Source: Larimichthys crocea | Lineage: Eukaryota; Chordata; Actinopteri; Sciaenidae | Direction: 5' to 3' | NCBI RefSeq assembly: GCF_000972845.2 | Contig: NC_040018.1 | Coordinates: 3,949,632 to 4,013,631 of the forward strand | DNA length: 64,000 nt | Shown here: in pieces, positions 29,489-42,439 of the stretch | How positions within the stretch are numbered: the stretch's first letter is position 1 | Layout of the letters: the number at the start of each line of letters is the position of its first letter | Translations under genes and position numbers: made by a program | Notes under the pieces: model-generated | What the model was told of the DNA's origin: nothing | The model's input: the letters and a program-made list of their open reading frames with translations, nothing else | Databases searched by the model: none

Positions 29489-30879
29489 AAACTTCTTACC
29501 TGTCGAAGGCATGGACTCACACTAAACAGACACTAAACCTCTGAAGGGTCTGCTGTGGTATCTGGCACCGTTGAATGAATGTAGTAAAGTTCAATATTTC
29601 CTCTGTAAATGTAGTAGAAGAACAAATGAGTATAAAAAGGTATACTCAGAGTACAAATAAAAATGTACATGTACTTAAATACATTCACCACTGATACTAA
29701 TAATCACTATTATACATGTCATAATTGATATACTTAGTGATTGGTATGAATAATGAAATATAGTAAGTCTTTAAATGTGCATTTCATTTTATGATTCCTC
29801 ATTTCCTTTTTGCTTCTTTTCTTCTTTTCCTGTCATTGGAAGTAAAAGTAGCAGCCAATACAGCAAGTCCTTACATCCTTTCAGAAAAGACGAATGACTA
29901 ATGACTTAACAGTAGCACGTTTTGTCTTCTTCCAGAAATAGTTTGCTGAGCACACGGACATAACAGCCTGCAGATAGCAGCCTAAAATACTGTTTTGAAA
30001 GCATTTCTGAGTTTGAGAGATGTTGATGAAGTGTAATGACTAGTGTTTCCATTTCAAATAAACCAAATATGACAAATTTTGCCAATGGAAGATGTGTTAT
30101 TCAGTGTGAGAAAAAAGAAAAAAGAGGATGGAACATTTTAACCATGTTACTTTCTTGTTTTTCTTGTTTTTATCTGCTGACACCACTCGTCAGATACCTG
30201 CAGAGTATGAGCATGTCGGCTTTCTTAAAGCCATCTGCTCTGATGCTGCTTCAAAACACTCCCTTAGTAGGAATGTTTTAGCAGAACCGGATCTTATGCT
30301 ATTAATACCAGGCACCATTATTTCAATTTAAGGTGATACACAGGCTTCATGTATGAAAACTAAATTGCACAGATCCTGAGAGTTCCGCTCTATGTGATGA
30401 TGTAAATCTGCTGATTTGGAATGTCCAAAACTGTATTATTTTTGGTGACATATTCAAGTAGTTTTTCTGACATGTACAGCTTTGTGTTTGAAACTGATTC
30501 AGGTTGGGGGTTTTCTCCTGCCCTACTAAAACACAGTGTTTGGTGCTAACGATTATGTATCAAATAGGAACTGCAAAGAAAGTGATTCTTGAAGTCACAT
30601 GCTGTGCCTCGGTTATGACCTGGTTAGGTGTCTCACTCAAATATTACATATGGAGATGTTTCGATTGGTATGATGAATGATCTTAATACATTTTCTCAAT
30701 TACCTTGCTCAATATGACACTGTCTTGACCAGCAACAAAATCCATAGAGTGCTATCCACCTCTCATTGTCAATGTAAGGATGTTGACTCTAAATATTGTT
30801 ACATTTCATTTCAGGCGGCTTTTAGTCATGTTTTATATTTTTCTGGTTTAATTATGTCGACTTTATTTCGATTTATTTC

Positions 30880-31095
30880 CATCCATCCATAATGTAACTG
30901 CTTATCCTCATCACAGTCCCAGTGGGGCTGCAGCCAATCCCAGCTGACTTCGGCAAAAGGTGGGGTACACCCTATAGAGACAAAACAAGTCGCCTGCAAT
31001 TTAGAGTCAACAATTAACCTGTTAAGTGCATGTCTTTGAACTGTGGGAACCCATGGAGACACAGGGAAACATGCAAAAAAGGCAGAAAGGCAACA
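30880..31095 (+). repeat. CATCCATCC-type LINE-like tail, B1 copy
   Basis: It has the pattern TGCTTATCCTCATC, GGGGCTGCAGCCAATCCCAG, GCAATTTAGAGTCA, and CATGTCTTTGAACTGTGGG. This is a very common teleost repeat. The B2 copy is at 38966-39185. A partial relative lies at 36785-36905 and its pair at 44870-45000. Confidence 0.7.
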
Positions 31096-31189
31096 TGCTA
31101 ACACAACATCAGCATCCAGTTTAGTTTATTCTATTTTATTAAATGGAGGCATAGACTCCACTAGACCTCTGAAGGTGTGCTGTAGTATC

Positions 31190-31475
31190 TGGCACTAAGT
31201 AATTTGCAAGGTGGGGCCTCCATGGACTGGATTCTTGTTGTGGTGGGGAGGGCAGGGTGTATTATCCTGCTAATAGAGGCCACTGTCATCTGGAAATACT
31301 GTTTCCATGAAAGGGTGTACATGATCTGCAACAATGCGTATGTAGGTGGTATGTGTCAAGCAACATCCATATAATTGGCAGGACCCAGCAGGCCCATTCC
31401 GCAGAATATTGCCCAAACTCACACTGCCTCCACCAGTGTCTTCTTTCCCATAGTGCATTCTGGTTCTGTGTGTTG
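31190..31475 (-). mobile_element. Tc1-like transposase fragment, B1 copy, frameshifted
   Basis: The minus strand encodes THTTYIRIVADHVHPFMETV, typical of Tc1/mariner DDE transposases. The GGGSV...W part upstream is out of frame, whereas in B2 it is continuous. Confidence 0.8.
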
Positions 31476-32015
31476 GGCTAACGTGGAATATTTAATTACA
31501 CAAAGAGCACAGAGTCTGCTCAGTTTTTCTGCCATAGCAGTATGCAATTTTGATTTCTTGATTATCTCAATAAACTGCACTGAGGCATCTGTTCCTATAT
31601 ACTGTTCTTGCCCTCCGGTAAAACAGCTACCTGAACATGACTCTTACACAGACATGCAAGAAGTAAATAGATACCTTCATTTAAATTACAAATTCAAGGT
31701 GTCTATTTCCCCTTGCATGTCTGTGTACAGTAACTTTGCAATAATAATGGAACAATTTTAATTTAGGAAACCAGTATATTTGGTGTGATTGCATAGCTGT
31801 GCCTGTATTCAAAAAAGTTATACTTCAACCCTCAGCGGTTGCAGCATAATGACGCTGTCATTTACTCCATTACATCTGTTTTACTGACACATTCATATTT
31901 ATCTCACAGTTGACACGTGCCAGACAAGTCAGCACCAAGCAGTCTCAAAACATTAGTAATGAATAGAACGATTGATCATCCCCCCGATGATTTCAAAGAA
32001 ACTTCATATTCTCTA

Positions 32016-32088
32016 CACACACACACACCACACACCACACACACACACACACACCACACCACACACACACATACACACACACACACAA
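32016..32088 (+). repeat. CA array, B1 copy, interrupted
   Basis: The CA array is broken by several CC steps. The B2 copy (40111-40188) is clean. Confidence 0.9.
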
Positions 32089-33299
32089 AGCCTCCTTCAA
32101 CAAAACATTTGCAGCCCAAAGGAAAAAACAAAAAAGCTTCATCGGAAGCTGTAACTATGGGACCTGTCCTCCGTTTGACACAAAGTATTGTTATTTTGCC
32201 AGAATGTGGGTTGTAGGCCTGTGAATTTCCTGCTTTTGTGTTTTAACATGTATGACATTGTGTGGAGGACAGGACAGGAGTAAATAATCAATGCTTTGTA
32301 TAGGACGAAGACAAGAGCGGTTTTCCTCCACACACACAGTCACGCTCGTGAAAACTAAAAAACACCCATGTGAAGTCTAAAAACAAATTCTCTGCATCCT
32401 GTGAATACCCTCAATATATGCACATCGTGATAGCCTCAGGGGGTCTCTTGTCAGGGCTTGTGTGTTATGCTGTGTTGTGTGTGTTATGTTTTGGGTTGCA
32501 GGCTCCTGATTGGGGATTTTCGAGGCCATCTGGAAACTGGAGGTCATCTGGCTTCTCACTCCAGGTTACATATACCTGGCCCATCCCGGTAGATTTGGAG
32601 GCTTCCTCTCCCCTGGCAACACCTTGTGTGATGTGATTTCTGTATTATTCATATCTATTTCTTGTTGTATGTTTCCCCTTGCCAGTACCGCGTATTTTTG
32701 TCACCTCTATTAAATACAAAACCAAGCCTTAAATCAACCTACATCTGTAAACAGAGTAACTTATTATCCATTCAATATTTATTCCAGATTGTCATGCACT
32801 ATTGCACTATGTGTCCACAACCTTGCACATACTGTATGTAGTTTGTTGCCAAGCTCTTGCCTGTACTCTGTCTGTCTGCTTGTATTTGGTAGCTATATGT
32901 CTGTGTCTGTATTGCCTTGTAAAATTGTCAGCGAGTACACTGAAAACTACAGGAGTCCTTGTAAGTGCCAACATACTTGGGCAACAAAGTTGATTCTGGT
33001 TCTGAATAGCTCCTCATCTTCCAAGCCTTAAAACCTCCAAAAATCCCACCAATATTTATGGTGGTTTCGGGAGTGTGTCGACTCGTTGTTGATCAGAACA
33101 TAAAGTATGTCTGTTAGCCAATATCTGGAAGCAATATTTTTCAGTTTGGGGAACTATAAACCTCCAAACAACAGCCTTGTCGTAAGTTACAGCTTGTGTG
33201 TTAGTGAGAAAAAGGGGAGGAAACCAACAGTCATTTAACTCACTTCTATCTTTGTTTAAACAGTAAAACAGTCATCTCTTCTTAGCAACACTGGCAGCA

Positions 33300-33800
33300 T
33301 GGCTTTAGGGATGTTTGACAATAGGCCAGTTCACTACTGAAATGTCTCAACAACTGTTGGATCGACCGGCATGGAAAATTTGGTTGCAGATGTTCATTGG
33401 TCCCCAAGAGAATGAATCCAGTGGCTTTAATGATCCTCTGACCTTTCACTCTGGTGATCCAACAGGTCAAAGTTTGTATTTACTCTGTGAAATATCTCAA
33501 CTTCTACTAGAAAAAAGCAGAAAATATATTTATTTTACTTTTATCCCTTGAGTCTTCTTTAGTGGCCACCATGAGGTTCACATTTGTTGTCCTGGGTAAA
33601 TTTCTTGACAACTTTTTTGATGGTTGTCATGAAATTTTCTACAGACATTCACTTCCCCCCAGGATTTATTTTAATAACTTTTGTATCTGACATCAAGTCA
33701 AAATTTTGATTTATTTCACATTTATTTCATACATTTCTGAAAAACTTATGACATTCCCATCAGTTCAGTGCTGCAATCAGCAAATGGTGCATGCTTAATG
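33300..33800 (+). repeat. High-copy teleost interspersed repeat, B1 copy
   Basis: It contains TCTCAACAACTGTTGGAT, CCAAGAGAATGAATCCAGTG, GCCACCATGAGGTTCACATT and TGACATTCCCATCAG in order. This matches a family scattered over many fish genomes. The B2 copy is at 41405-41920. The fragment at 738-950 is the same family, reversed. Confidence 0.7.
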
Positions 33801-34309
33801 CTGAACAGCTGCGTGTGTCCACTGTAGATCTTAGTCTTCTTCTGTAAGAATTAAGCTCTTTGCTCTTTGCAGGCAAAACACATGCTTTGCCCAAATCTGA
33901 AATAATAAACAGTATGAAAAAGACAGAAAAACAAATCAAATTCACAGTACACATGCAAAATATATTAATATATAAAAACATGACAAACATCCAATAAAAC
34001 ATGCTCACACAACCAGTGCCAAGAAGAAATGGCTGTCTTCTAGTGCAAACTCGAAAATATGTTCATATACCATTATTAAATACCACTGTGTACATGTCCT
34101 GTCCTTGAGTTGTCTTTACTCCAGTCTGTCTTCTTCTTCTGTCTGATTTTGTCTTTTTTTTTCTGTTAAAGCAACATTATTCAACCGTCTACAAAAAAAA
34201 ACAAAACAGATTTCAGATAATTGCACTGACTTGTAATCAGGTAAATGGTGTTACCTCTGCACTATATATTTTGTGCTCAGGTACGATCACCTATGAGAAG
34301 TATGTAATG

Positions 34310-34860
34310 CTTTCTGGCACTAAGTCACACACCACCAACTATTTCACATGATTCTGGTGAAACTTAAATCAGATTTTATGGGAGAACATGTTCTGGTTTT
34401 CCCTCCGATGTCCTCCAGCTGCTGCGCATCAACTAAAGTAAACATGCTTTGAACTATAGCTGCTGTTTAGCTAATGTTAGCTCAGTTTGTTAGCCAAGGC
34501 TGCCAGGACTGTGAGCTCAGACCACTGAGGGAGTGTTAGTGTTTTACACAGGTGTTTTTGACCACTAGGAAGAAGAGGAGGTTTTAATGCCTAGGGTGGT
34601 GTAGAATGCTGATGGGGAGCGAACGCCGGTGTCGTGTCAGAACCGGAGCTAGGGCCAAGCAGGCAATCTAAACAGGTTCATTAGCCTCTATGCGACATGA
34701 TGACAGAGGAGAAGAGACCAAACAGGATGTTGACTGAGGAAGCTTAAGCAGAGAAGATCAAAGAATTACAAGCAAGAAGTCGCTGGGACAAGAGTAAATC
34801 TTGTGATGACTTTGAGTTTGGTTGAGGGCTTTCGTGAAATTAAAGTCTTAAAGACAGACG
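34310..34860 (+). repeat. Dispersed repeat with GCTAATGTTAGCTCAG, B1 copy
   Basis: It contains ACACACCACCAACTATTTCA, TAGCTCAGTTTGTTAGCC, GTGAGCTCAGA and GGTGTCGTG. Other copies are 42440-43010 (B2), 47285-47660 (independent, diverged) and about 63530-63800 (inverted). Confidence 0.75.
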
Positions 34861-37361
34861 GGAGCTGACTTCTTGCTGTTGGAACAGTAAGTTATATTAA
34901 CTGGCTGCTATTTCCGTCTTCTTCAACATCTGTCAAGTGTTGAGACAGTTGAATCTTTACAACAAAGGACACGCTCATAAAACCTCTTTGCTTAATGAAA
35001 ATGCGTAGAAGACATGACAACACTCTTTACTTTTGGTTAATGAAACAAGCATTGTCATGCTTCTTTAAAAACAATTATGTTGTTTTTATAAGCATAGCTA
35101 TTTGCATTTATCAGATGCTGCTTTTCAAATCGCCCACTGAATCAGGGCCAACATTAGCCGATAAATTACTTTTGGAAAATGTCAGGCGAGGCCAGCAGGC
35201 TCCATACAAAGGCCATTGTTGCTTTTCAAGCTGCAGCGCTTTTACTCACCACTTGATGTCGCGTTTTGCTGGTTTGAGAGCGGTGACAGTCACCATTGCA
35301 CCCATGTGAGGAGAGAGAGAGAGACGAGAGCAGGAGAAGATGGAGAGAGAGAGGGCGAGGGGAGTGAGAGGTGTGGAAAGTGAATAACTTGGGAAGTTTG
35401 TCATACACTTGAGAAAGAAGAGTGGACCGGCGGGGAGAGTAGTGCCCACGTGTGCAGTAAAGTGCTTGGTATCAGTTTCACATTTCTCTTCTATTCATTT
35501 GAGTGATACACGCAATTAACACTTCCCTCTGCCCTCTTACTTCTTACATTTCTCTTTCTCCTACACGGTTTGGACCTTGCCTTAGAGATTTAACTTTGAT
35601 AAATGGGAGCTTTTACGACTGGTTTGTCTATTAGGAAGGCATAAAACTACATTTGGTTTTTAGTTCCATTTCTTGTGTGAATTGGGTCAATGAATGTTGC
35701 ACTTGGTTTCCTTAGAGTGCGATTACATTAATCTACTTGAGCTCAAGCGTTTTCACCAGCAGTGTGATGTGCTCTTTATGAGTGTTTTTTGTTTGCGGAG
35801 CGCCGTCTGTCTTATAGTTGTCTTTGGTTGTTATTGAGTTGTGGAAATGTGGTGATGTTTGATTATGAGGCTCTCTGAATTGGCTTGAGGAATGTTTCCC
35901 TGGACTCGATGAAAGACAGAAATCAACTTGTGGAGAGGAAACAACATTTCGAAATCACCATTCCTTCAAGCTACTCCCTCCCATCAGGAATTTTCTTTTT
36001 TTTTCTGGAGGAGTTACAGAAAACCTTAGGGCCTCACTGACTCTCAGAGTTAGAGATTTTCTGCTGCACAATGTGGCCTTATGTTAGGTAGCAGATGTCT
36101 TTCGTTCTCCAAGATGAAGCTGTGTTCCATATTACATGTGGCACATTAAAAATTTTAATATCAACTTTAATGAGGCAGACCGGGCTTGTATTAAAGGGAC
36201 CATCTATAGCTAAAAACTGTTTCAAACCAGAAGCTTGTACTCCCGAGTGCATGTGGTGTGTTTTTTCTTATTGTTGCATTCATTGCCGAATCTGAAAGCA
36301 GTCATTCATGGATGAAATATTGTCATAGAGTGAGAGATGCCCATTTCATGAGCACTGACGTAAATCATATAGACGACCATGCAAATGCAGCTACAAGACT
36401 ATGATTGAGAAACGCGATCTGACTTCTGACTGACTGCTGAATATTATTAATATTTCATAGACTGCCTATGAACCTAAAAAGTTTCCAACCCTCCTTTAGG
36501 AGCTGCTGGTAGTGTTAGCCATTTTCCAGCCCCTGAAATGCTCCCCACATCTCACACTTCTTCTCACCAGTCTGACCGAAATAAATATTATAATACCACC
36601 TTAGCTTCAGTTTATTGGGTATTACATAACCTAAAAAAAAAATACAATAAATCCAACCTTCTGAAGGTTTTTTGGTTTTAATGTTCAGTGTTTTTTAAAA
36701 CTGTTTTTTTGATTCGACCTGTTTTGTCATTTGGACTTTAACATATTTATTTCTATGTTTAGTGTGACCTCATTGATATAAATATCCATCCATTTTTCTT
36801 TAACCACTTATCCTCACTCAGTGTCACTTGGGATGGAGCCAATCCCAGTTGGCATTGGGTTGAGATCAGTATGGCCGGACATGTGCCCGTTCATAAACAG
36901 GGCTTGACATAATATTAATACCGGACCAACTATCAGAAACAACCTAATTTAACACAACAGCAACACCATATTACAAATCTCAAAAATGACATTTGTACAT
37001 AAACCTTATAATTCTTCAGAAGGTTGAATTGATTTCAGGGTTTTTGTATCAGACTCTGAGAGGTGTTAGCTAGGTTGGCCCTAATAAACTGCCCACTGAG
37101 TGCACATTTTAAAATAATACGATATAAAATTAATTAATGTCCGATTTATAGTCAAATTGGGGGTGTGATCACACAAATGGCACTACTGTGCTTATCAGAC
37201 CAGGATCAATCAACCACAATTACTGATATCAAAACATTAAGCATTTGCTGGTATTTGCGTATGAGGACAGATGTTCTTCCATTTTTTTTCAATTGAACAT
37301 GTTTTGTGAAATCTGAAGGCGATTATTTCGAGAACAGGGACTCTTGGTCAGACTTTTCAGC

Positions 37362-37527
37362 ATGGACTCACACTAAACAGACACTAACCTCTGAAGGTCT
37401 GCTGTGGTATCTGGCACGTTGAATGAATGTAGTAAAGTTCATATTTCCCTCTGAAATGTAGTAGAAGAACAAAGGAGTAGTATATATATATATATATATA
37501 ACATCTATCTATCTATCTATCTATCTC

Positions 37528-37571
<44 letters not shown>

Positions 37572-37587
37572 GACCTGTCGAAGGCAT
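37362..37587. repeat. Junction between B1 and B2: third partial copies of the B start and A end
   Basis: Bases 37362-37479 repeat the first 120 or so bases of B. Bases 37480-37587 repeat the last part of A (TATATA, then ATCT array, then CTGTCGAAGGCAT). B2 then begins. This order (B1, b', a', B2) is what a misjoined contig end anchored in the microsatellite would leave. Confidence 0.85.
37503..37570 (+). repeat. ATCT microsatellite, third copy
   Basis: About 17 units with one CATC slip. It marks the junction into B2. Confidence 0.92.
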
Positions 37588-38965
37588 GGACTCACACTAA
37601 ACGGACACTAAACCTCTGAAGGTCTGCTGTGGTATCTGGCACGTTGAATGAATGTAGTAAAGTTCAATATTTCCCTCTGAAATGTAGTAGAAGAACAAAG
37701 GAGTATAAAAAGGATATACTCAGAGTACAAATAAAAATGTACATGTACTTAAATACATTCACCACTGATACTAATAATCATATTATACATGTCATAATTG
37801 ATATACTTAGTGATTGGCATTGAATAATGAAATATAGTAAGTCTTTAAATGTGCATTTCATTTTATGATTCCTCATTTCCTTTTTGCTTCTTTTCTTCTT
37901 TTCCTGTCATTGGAAGTAAAAGTAGCAGCCAATACAGCAAGTCCTGTAACATCCTTTCAGAAAGACGAATGACTAATGACTTAACAGTAGCACGTTTTGT
38001 CTTCTTCCAGGAAATAGTTTGCTGAGCACAACGGACATAACAGCCTGCAGATAGCAGCCTAAAATACTGTTTTGAAAGCATTTCTGAGTTTGAGAGATGT
38101 TGATGAAGTGTAATGACTAGTGTTTCCATTTCAAATAAACAAATATGACAAATTTTGCCAATGGAAGATGTGTTATTCAGTGTGAGAAAAAAGAAAAAGA
38201 GGATGGAACATTTTAACCATGTTACTTTCTTGTTTTTCTTGTTTTTATCTGCTGACACCATCTCGTCAGATACCTGCAGAGATATGAGCATGTCGGCTTT
38301 CTTAAAGCCAGTCTGCTCTGATGCTGCTTCAAAACACTCCCTTAGTAGGAATGTTTTAGCAGAACCGGATCTTATTCTATTAATACCAGGCACCAATTAT
38401 TCCAATTTAAGGTGATACACGGGCTTCATTGTATGAAAACTAAATTGCACAGAATCCTGAGAGTTCCGCTCTATGTGATGATGTAAATCTGCTGATTTGG
38501 ACATGTCCAAAACTGTATTATTTTTGGTGACATATTCAAGTAGTTTTCTGACATGTACAGCTTTGTGTTTGAACCTGATTCAGGTTGGGGGTTTTCTCCT
38601 GCCCTATTAAAACACAGTGTTTTGGTGCTAACGATTATGTATCAAATAGGAACTGCAAAGAAAGTGATTCTTGAAGTCACATGCTGTGCCTCGGTTTATG
38701 ACCTGGTTAAGTGTCTCACTCAAATATTACATATGGAGAGTGTTCGATATGGTATGATGAATGATCTTAATACATTTTCTCATATACATTGCTCAATATG
38801 ACACTGTTCTTGACCAGCAACAAAATCCATAGAGTGCTATCCACCTCTCATTGTCAATGTAAGGATGTTGACTCTAAATATTGTTACATTTCATTTCAGA
38901 CTGGCTTTTATGTCATGTTTTATATTTTTCTGGTTTAATTATGTAGACTTTATTTCGATTTATTT

Positions 38966-39185
38966 TCCATCCATCCATTAACTGTAACTGCTTACCCTCA
39001 TCACAGTCCCAGTGGGGCTGCAGCCAATCCCAGCTGACTTCGGCAAAAGGTGGGGTACACCCTATAGAGACAAACAAGTCGCCTGCAATTTAGAGTCAAC
39101 AATTAACCTGTTAAGTGCATGTCTTTGAACTGTGGGAACCCATGGAGACACAGGGAGAACATGCAAAAAGGCAGAAAGGCAACAA
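38966..39185 (+). repeat. CATCCATCC-type LINE-like tail, B2 copy
   Basis: Pair of 30880-31095, with the same word order. Confidence 0.7.
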
Positions 39186-39299
39186 TGCTAACCACAACAT
39201 CAGCATCCAGTTTAGTTTATTCTATTTTATTAAATGGAGGCATAGACTCCACTAGACCTCTGAAGGTGTGCTGTAGTATCTGGCACTAAGTAATTTGCA

Positions 39300-39642
39300 A
39301 GGTGGGGCCTCCATGGACTGGATCTTCTTGTTGTGGTGGGGAGGGGCAGGGTGTATTATCCTGCTAATAGAGGCCACTGTCATCTGGAAATACTGTTTCC
39401 ATGAAAGGGTGTACATGATCTGCAACAATGCGTATGTAGGTGGTATGTGTCAAAGCAACATCCATATAATTGGCAGGACCCAGCAGCCCATTCCAGCAGA
39501 ATATTGCCCAAAGCATCACACTGCCTCCACCAGCTTGTCTTCTTCCCATAGTGCATTCTGGTTCTGTGTGTTGGGCTAACGTGGAATATTTACACAAAGA
39601 GCACAGAGTCTGCTCAGTATTTTCTGCCATAGCAGTATGCAA
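39300..39642 (-). mobile_element. Tc1-like transposase fragment with in-frame stop
   Basis: The minus strand reads PECTMGRRQAGGGSVMLW, then THTTYIRIVADHVHPFMETV and PDDSGLY, followed by a TAG where Tc1 proteins usually continue YQQDNAPC (here stop-QDNTPC). It is the middle of a Tc1/mariner DDE transposase, dead. No TIRs were seen nearby. Confidence 0.87.
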
Positions 39643-39736
39643 TTTTGATTTCTTGATTATCTCAATAACTGCACTGAGGCATCTGTTCCTGATATATGTT
39701 CTTGCCCTCCGGTAACAGCTACCTGAACATGACTCT

Positions 39737-39818
39737 TACACAGACATGCAAGAAGTAAATAGATACCTTCATTTAAATTCAAATTCAAGGTGTCTATTTC
39801 CCCTTGCATGTCTGTGTA
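39737..39818 (+). other. 82-base imperfect hairpin
   Basis: Two arms of 33 and 32 bases (TACACAGACATGCAAG at both outer ends, CC/GG-AAGGT near the loop) pair with one bulge, two mismatches and one wobble. The loop is about 17 bases and AT-rich. The B1 copy is at 31645-31727. It could be a small MITE end or an RNA stem. No function can be assigned. Confidence 0.6.
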
Positions 39819-40104
39819 CAGTAACTTTGCAATAATAATGGAACAATTTAATTTAGGAAACCAGTATATTTGGTGTGATTGCATAGCTGTGCCTGTATTC
39901 AAAAAAGTTATACTTCAACCCTCAGGCGTTAGCAGCATAATGACGCTGTCATTTACTCCATTACATCTGTTTTACTGACACATTCATATTTATCTCACAG
40001 TTGACACTGTGCCAGACAAGTCAGCACCAAGCAGATCTCAAAACATTAGTAATGAATAGAAACGATTGATCATCCCCCCGACTGATTTCAAAGAGCTTCA
40101 TATT

Positions 40105-40110
<6 letters not shown>

Positions 40111-40184
<74 letters not shown>

Positions 40185-40188
40185 ACAC
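40111..40188 (+). repeat. CA microsatellite, B2 copy, uninterrupted
   Basis: About 34 CA units, with a single TA step near the end. The clean pair of the broken array at 32016-32088. Confidence 0.95.
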
Positions 40189-41404
40189 AAAGCCTCCTTC
40201 AACAAAACATTTGCAGCCCAAAGGAAAAAACAAAAAGCTTCATCGGAAGCTGTAACTATGGGACCTGTCCTCCGTTTGACACAAAGTATTGTTTATTTTG
40301 CCAGAATGTGGGTTGTAGGCCTGTGAATATTCCTGCTTTTGTGTTTTACATGTATGACATTGTGTGGAGGACAGGACAGGAGTAAATAATCAATGCTTTG
40401 TATAGGACGAAGACAAGAGCGGTTTTCCTCCACACACACAGTCACGCTCGTGAAAACTAAAAACACCCATGTGAAGGTCTAAAAACAAATTCTCTGCATC
40501 CTGTGAATATACCCTCAATATATGCACATCGTGATAGCCTCAGGGTCTCTTGTCAGGGCTTGTGTGTTATGCTGTGTTGTGTGTGTTATGTTTTTGGGTT
40601 GCAGGCTCCTGATTGGGTGGATTTTCGAGGCCATCTGGAAACTGGAGTCATCTGGCTTCTCACTCCAGGTTACATAATACCTGGCCCATCCTGGTAGATT
40701 TGGAGGGCTTCCTCTCCCCTGGCACCACCTTGTGTAATGTTGATTTTCTGTATTATTCATATCTATTTCTTGTTGTATGTTTCCCCTGCCAGTACCAGCG
40801 TATGTTTGTCACCTCTATTAAATACAAACCAAGCCATAAATCAACCTACATCTGTAAACAGAGTAACATATTATCCATTCAATATTTATTCCAGCATTGT
40901 CATGCACTATTGCACTATGTGTCCACAACCTTGCACATACTGTATGTAGTTTGTTGCCAAGCTCTTGCCTGTACTCTGTCTGTCTGCTTGTATTTGGTTA
41001 GCTATATGTCTGTGTCTGTATTGCCTTGTAAAATTGTCAGCGAGTACACTGAAAACTACAGGAGTCCTTGTAAGTGCCAACATACTTGGCCAACAAAGTT
41101 GATTCTGGTTCTGAATAGCTCCTCATCTTCCAAGCCTTAAAACCTCCAAAAATCCCACCAATATTTACGGCTGGTTTCGGGAGTTGTCGACTCGTTGTTG
41201 ATCAGAACATAAAGTATGTCTGTTAGCCAATATCTGGAAGCAATATTTTTCAGTTTGGGGAACTATAAACCTCACAAACAACCAGCCTTGTCGTAAGTAC
41301 AGCTTGTGTGTTAGTGAGAAAAAGAGGAAACCAACAGTCATTTAACTCACTTCTATCTTTGTTTAAACAGTAAAAACAGTCATCTCTTCTTAGCAACACT
41401 GGCA

Positions 41405-41920
41405 GCATGGCTTTAGGGATGTTTGACAATAGGCCAGTTCACTACTGAAATGTCTCAACAACTGTTGGATCGACCGGCATGAAAATTTGGTGCAGATGGT
41501 TCATGGTCCCCAAGAGAATGAATCCAGTGGCTTTAATGATCCTCTGACCTTTCACTCTGGTGTATCCAACAGGTCAAAGTTTGTATTTACTCTGTGAAAT
41601 ATCTCAACTTCTACTAGAAAAAAGCAGAAAATATATTTATTGTTACTTTGATCCCTTGAGTCTTTCTTTAGTGCCACCATGAGGTTCACATTTGTTGTCC
41701 TGGATGAAATTTCTTGACAACTTTTTTGATGGATTGTCATGAAATTTTCTACAGACATTCAACTTCCCCCCAGGATTTATTTTAATAACTTTTGTATCTG
41801 ACATCAAGTCAAAATTTTGATTTATTTCACATTTATTTCATACATTTCTGACAAACTTATTGACATTCCCATCAGTTCAGTGCTGCTAATCAGCAAATGT
41901 TGGCATGCTGATATGCTGAA
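41405..41920 (+). repeat. High-copy teleost interspersed repeat, B2 copy
   Basis: Pair of 33300-33800. Here GATGGATTGTCATGAAATTT is intact, as in the general family, whereas B1 has lost bases. Confidence 0.7.
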
Positions 41921-42439
41921 CTAAGCTGCGTGTCATCACTGTAGATCTTAGTCTTCTTTCTGTAAGAATTAAGCTCTTTTGCTCTTTGAAGTCAAACACA
42001 TTGTCCTTTTGCCCCAAATCTGTAATCATAATAAACAGTATGAAAAAGACAGAAAAACAAATATTTCACAGTACACATGCAAAATATATTAATATATAAA
42101 AACATGACAAACATCCAATAAAACATGCTCACAAACCAGTGCCAAGAAGAAATGGCTGTCTTCTAGTGAAAACTCAGAAATATGTTTATATACCATTATT
42201 AAATACCACTGTGTACATGTCCATGTCCTTGAGTTGTCTTTACTCCAGTCTGTCTTCTTCTTCTGTCTGATTTTGTCTTTTTTTTCCTGTTAAAGCAACA
42301 TTATTCAACCGTCTACAAAAAAAACCCAAAACAGATTTCAGATAATTGCACTGACTTGTAATCAGGTAAATGGTGTTACTCTGCACTATATATCTTTGTG
42401 CTCCAGGTACGATCACCTATGAGAAGTATGTAATGCTTT

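Larger units (their letters stand above)
27362..29511. repeat. Segment A, copy 2 (A2), indel-rich
   Basis: A colinear copy of A1 with many one-base gains and losses, broken CA arrays and about 240 fewer bases after its hAT element. It includes a frameshifted taldo1 exon 1. It ends at the ATCT array and CTGTCGAAGGCAT, then runs directly into segment B1. Confidence 0.93.
29512..37361. repeat. Segment B, copy 1 (B1), indel-rich
   Basis: Starting GGACTCACACTAAACAGACA and ending at GGTCAGACTTTTC, this 7.85-kb segment matches 37588-45432 from end to end. Its contents are all repeats and unassigned DNA: LINE-type tail (30880-31095), Tc1 fragment (31190-31475), CA array (32016-32088) and dispersed repeats (33300-33800, 34310-34860). 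The Tc1 reading frame and CA array are more damaged than in B2. No gene was found. Confidence 0.92.

Noticed and set aside
37863..38396. 177-codon minus-strand ORF in B2, the longest after the ZP exon
   Set aside because: No recognisable domain, lies in a repeat-rich gene-free segment, and the same region of B1 does not keep the frame. Likely chance.
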